NCBI GenBank assembly: GCA_030549495.1
Contig: JAUIRK010001043.1
Location: forward strand, 917,040-981,039
Reading direction: 5' to 3'
DNA length: 64,000 bases
Origin: Nectonema munidae
Taxonomy: Eukaryota; Nematomorpha; Nectonematoida; Nectonematidae
Positions 60,760 to 64,000 of this stretch are shown one piece after another (positions within the stretch are counted from its first letter, which is position 1; each line of letters begins with the position of its first letter). The notes under the pieces are model-generated. The model did no database searches. It worked only from the letters and a program-made list of their open reading frames with translations, and was not told the origin of the DNA. A program made the position numbers and the translations under genes.

Positions 60760-63112
60760 AAAATATTTGTAAGAAGCATTGATTCCTCATTCTTCAAATG
60801 AATTAGATTTAAACCATGGGATATGAATACTAATTTTGGTATTTCTAACCTTCTTGAAAATGGACGAAAGTAGTCTACTATTGACGAACTACTGCTTGTA
60901 TTCAATTTTGTATAAAAAGATACAAAAACTTTTTATTAGCAACACTGCGCCTGAAGAAGGACTTGGAGATGGTGGGATCTTCAGAGAAATCAACTTTCAC
61001 CTTCTATTTACGTCTTTTTTTATTCTTATTATTTTTTATCATTTCATTTGATCGTTTCTGGACATAGAGATCAATTTCGCTTTTCGGCTTCCTTATGCCA
61101 TATTTAACGTTGAGATTTTTGAGCTTGACATCTTTCTACACACAGTTCATCTAGTGAATCATGATTTTCTTCCTTTAGCATGCAATGTTTTGTATAAAAT
61201 TTTTTTATACTTTCCTCAACTTTTTGCTATAATTTTGTGGCTACACGTTTACAAAGATGAAGATGTAAGAGTATGAATACTGAAAAAGAGTGAATATCTG
61301 GAGAATATAAGTAAGTTAAGAAAATAAAAGCTAAAAAGTAGTTCTTATATATTAGTGATAAATCAAAAAGTAACAAAAATGGTATAAATTAAAGGAATGA
61401 CATTACAAATGAATGACAAAAATAGAAAATCTCAAAGGAATGACAATGCAAAACATTCATAAAAATCAGTTATTCTATTTTTACATTAAGGCAATTGATT
61501 TTTATATTGTCTTAGGAAATTTATATTCAAAATTTTAAATGATTAAGAACAAATTTTAATTTATGGTAAATTTTTATATATATCAATTTTCATTTAATTT
61601 TTTTATTATATAAAATTTACTTTTTTATTGTATATAATTTGTAATGGTTAATTATTTACTTTTCAACATATCTATATTTTAAAAAGGAAGACATAACAAA
61701 AGAGTGACAAAGAATATCTGCAAAATTTTAATAGAAAATTTCAATAATATCTCTAACACTAACTAACAAACTAATTAATTAATTAACTAACTAATAAACA
61801 AATTAACTTAATTAAAATTTTCTCACTTTTTTGATTTGTAACTCTGTTGATTTTTAAAAATAATTTTTTTTTCAATTTTTATAAATTTTTTATGTTCAAA
61901 TGTTCAAATCGCTACTGCCACAATCAAAGTTTGGCAAAAAAAGTTGAGTCAAATTAAAAAATTTTTTTAGCAAATTTAAAACACAACTGAGAAGTTTGAA
62001 ATTTGAACAAAAACTTTTTTAGCAAGTTTTAAATCATCTTTACACTATCTTAATGTATTATGTGTGACTTGATGAAAAATGTATTTCGTTTTTTGTTCGA
62101 AATCTCAAATGATCTTTTATTCCATCATCATCACTAAACGAAGACTCTCTGAAAGACAAGCTTCTTCTATTCAAATTCATTCAATTAGTATTAATACGTA
62201 TTTTTTTCTAATCAATAAAATAAAGACTAACCGTAATCGTATGGAATTTTATCCGATGAAAAACAAATCATATTTCAGATTGTTTATAAAAGTTTTCTAA
62301 AAAAGATTTTATACCTAGATCTTCTATAATTTCAATTATATGCTAAAAATAAAGATACATTCTAAGTCTTCTGAATGCATAATTTTCCATTGAAGGATCG
62401 AAAAATGCATAATAATCAATATACTTTATTCTTGGAAAAATATTGGAAGAATTGTGACATTTTTATGGTTTCAATTTCAGGTCAAATTTTGTACACCATA
62501 TTTATAGAATAATTTTGCTTGCTATAAGCAATCTTTGTAAACTGCCTTTTCTTTACTAATACCTAATATGATGTGACGTCATATAGCTTTTTCGCATATC
62601 TTATAGAGAAATGAAATTATTTTATATAAACAAATTCAATATTGAATATTACTATATGACATTACATACATATTAAATGTATGACACTACTGATTTTATT
62701 TTATATTGGGAAAATATAAATACTTTATTACGTATTGGAATATAGGAAAATTTTGTTTCATTCTCAATTTTGGGGTTGATAGGACGTGAGTCTGGTTGAC
62801 TGAATGCATGGCTTTTATATACTCTAGGAAAATCTTTTCACTTGTTTCATTTGTGGTTGTTCATTCCAAAATTCAAAATCTTATTCAAAGTAAAATATAA
62901 AAAGATCACCTCTATGCGTTTCCTACCAATGACATCATATGAGGTCTGAAAATTATCTTGAAAATTTAAAAGTTAAAAGTTTTTTTTATTTTTCAAAAAT
63001 AAATTTATTTAGTCTAAATTAACTCACTGTTTTCTTTTAACTCCTTTCTTTACACTTATAGGAATGCTTCACAATACATTTTCTTTTCCTTCAGTTTTTC
63101 GCTAAGGGTATA

Positions 63113-64000
63113 GAAGAAGAAGAAGAAGAAGAAGAAGAAGAAGAAGAAGAAGAAGAAGAAGAAGAAGAAGAAGAAGAAGAAGAAGAAGAAGAAGAAGAAG
63201 AAGAAGAAGAAGAAGAAGAAGAAGAAGAAGAAGAAGAAGAAGAAGAAGAAGAAGAAGAAGAAGAAGAAGAAGAAGAAGAAGAAGAAGAAGAAGAAGAAGA
63301 AGAAGAAGAAGAAGAAGAAGAAGAAGAAGAAGAAGAAGAAGAAGAAGAAGAAGAAGAAGAAGAAGAAGAAGAAGAAGAAGAAGAAGAAGAAGAAGAAGAA
63401 GAAGAAGAAGAAGAAGAAGAAGAAGAAGAAGAAGAAGAAGAAGAAGAAGAAGAAGAAGAAGAAGAAGAAGAAGAAGAAGAAGAAGAAGAAGAAGAAGAAG
63501 AAGAAGAAGAAGAAGAAGAAGAAGAAGAAGAAGAAGAAGAAGAAGAAGAAGAAGAAGAAGAAGAAGAAGAAGAAGAAGAAGAAGAAGAAGAAGAAGAAGA
63601 AGAAGAAGAAGAAGAAGAAGAAGAAGAAGAAGAAGAAGAAGAAGAAGAAGAAGAAGAAGAAGAAGAAGAAGAAGAAGAAGAAGAAGAAGAAGAAGAAGAA
63701 GAAGAAGAAGAAGAAGAAGAAGAAGAAGAAGAAGAAGAAGAAGAAGAAGAAGAAGAAGAAGAAGAAGAAGAAGAAGAAGAAGAAGAAGAAGAAGAAGAAG
63801 AAGAAGAAGAAGAAGAAGAAGAAGAAGAAGAAGAAGAAGAAGAAGAAGAAGAAGAAGAAGAAGAAGAAGAAGAAGAAGAAGAAGAAGAAGAAGAAGAAGA
63901 AGAAGAAGAAGAAGAAGAAGAAGAAGAAGAAGAAGAAGAAGAAGAAGAAGAAGAAGAAGAAGAAGAAGAAGAAGAAGAAGAAGAAGAAGAAGAAGAAGAA
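63113..64000 (+). repeat. Uninterrupted (GAA)n tract running off the window
   Basis: From 63113 to the last base every triplet is GAA, 888 bp or 296 units without a single change, and it continues past the window edge. On the complement it is (TTC)n. Long pure GAA/TTC tracts can form triplex DNA. The purity also raises the chance of an assembly expansion or collapse. No reading frame is supported here. Confidence 0.97.

Larger units (their letters stand above)
57786..63112. other. AT-rich stretch with few recognisable features
   Basis: Apart from the coding-like patch at 59600-59880 and the small MITE at 60686-60759, I see only AT-rich sequence, short A/T runs and a TTAAC/TTAAT-rich patch at 61745-61815. 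Repeated CCCC/GGGG-flanked phrases such as TTGGCCCCACTATAACAAAA occur at 60090-60140. Short open frames here look like chance. Confidence 0.5.

Noticed and set aside
1-64000. CRISPR arrays, bacterial operons, rRNA genes
   Set aside because: The window is eukaryotic nuclear DNA with spliced genes; the tandem repeats seen lack regular unique spacers and no rRNA-like sequence was recognised.

Overview
This window is AT-rich nuclear DNA from an invertebrate animal. It has long introns with standard GT-AG borders and is packed with transposon remains. Two host genes can be read from their exons: a LAMMER/CLK-type dual-specificity protein kinase on the + strand and an SLC6 (neurotransmitter:sodium symporter) transporter on the - strand. 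Both are animal families. The exact taxon cannot be fixed from the sequence. The kinase is divergent for a family that is normally very conserved, which suggests a fast-evolving lineage, perhaps a parasite, but that is inference.

Layout. About 0-4 kb holds a piggyBac transposase relic, hAT debris, a SINE and one arm of an inverted ~150-bp tandem-repeat family. The kinase gene runs from about 4.3 kb to 33.2 kb. Eleven exons were recovered (4285, 9748, 11273, 12010, 14803, 19776, 22485, 28707, 29511, 30233 and 33028 are the starts), with compatible splice phases at every junction that can be tested. One short exon, for the helix before the catalytic loop, was not found between 14.85 and 19.77 kb; a homopolymer-ridden and probably badly resolved stretch lies there (16.15-16.93 kb). 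The kinase introns hold two hAT transposase relics, one with a nested MITE and one with a perfect 8-bp target duplication, plus LINE 3' fragments, SINEs, two diverged copies of a repeated gene family of unclear transposon class, and many short TTAA-flanked MITEs.

From 33.2 to 37.5 kb is the space between the two convergent genes, occupied by two more hAT elements and a Merlin-derived MITE. From 37.5 to 55.2 kb the SLC6 gene lies on the - strand in nine exons, about 645 residues and all twelve expected membrane segments, lacking only the exon with the start codon. One of its introns is a 65-bp GC-AG intron. The last 9 kb (55-64 kb) shows MITEs, an unassigned coding-like stretch near 59.6-59.9 kb, and an uninterrupted GAA repeat that runs from 63113 to the window edge.

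The two host genes have no evident functional link. The most unusual features are an atypical glycine loop in the kinase, an 8-base motif (GCAGACGA or its complement) shared by otherwise different MITE families, inverted tandem-repeat arrays that bracket the first kinase exon, and the very long pure GAA tract.
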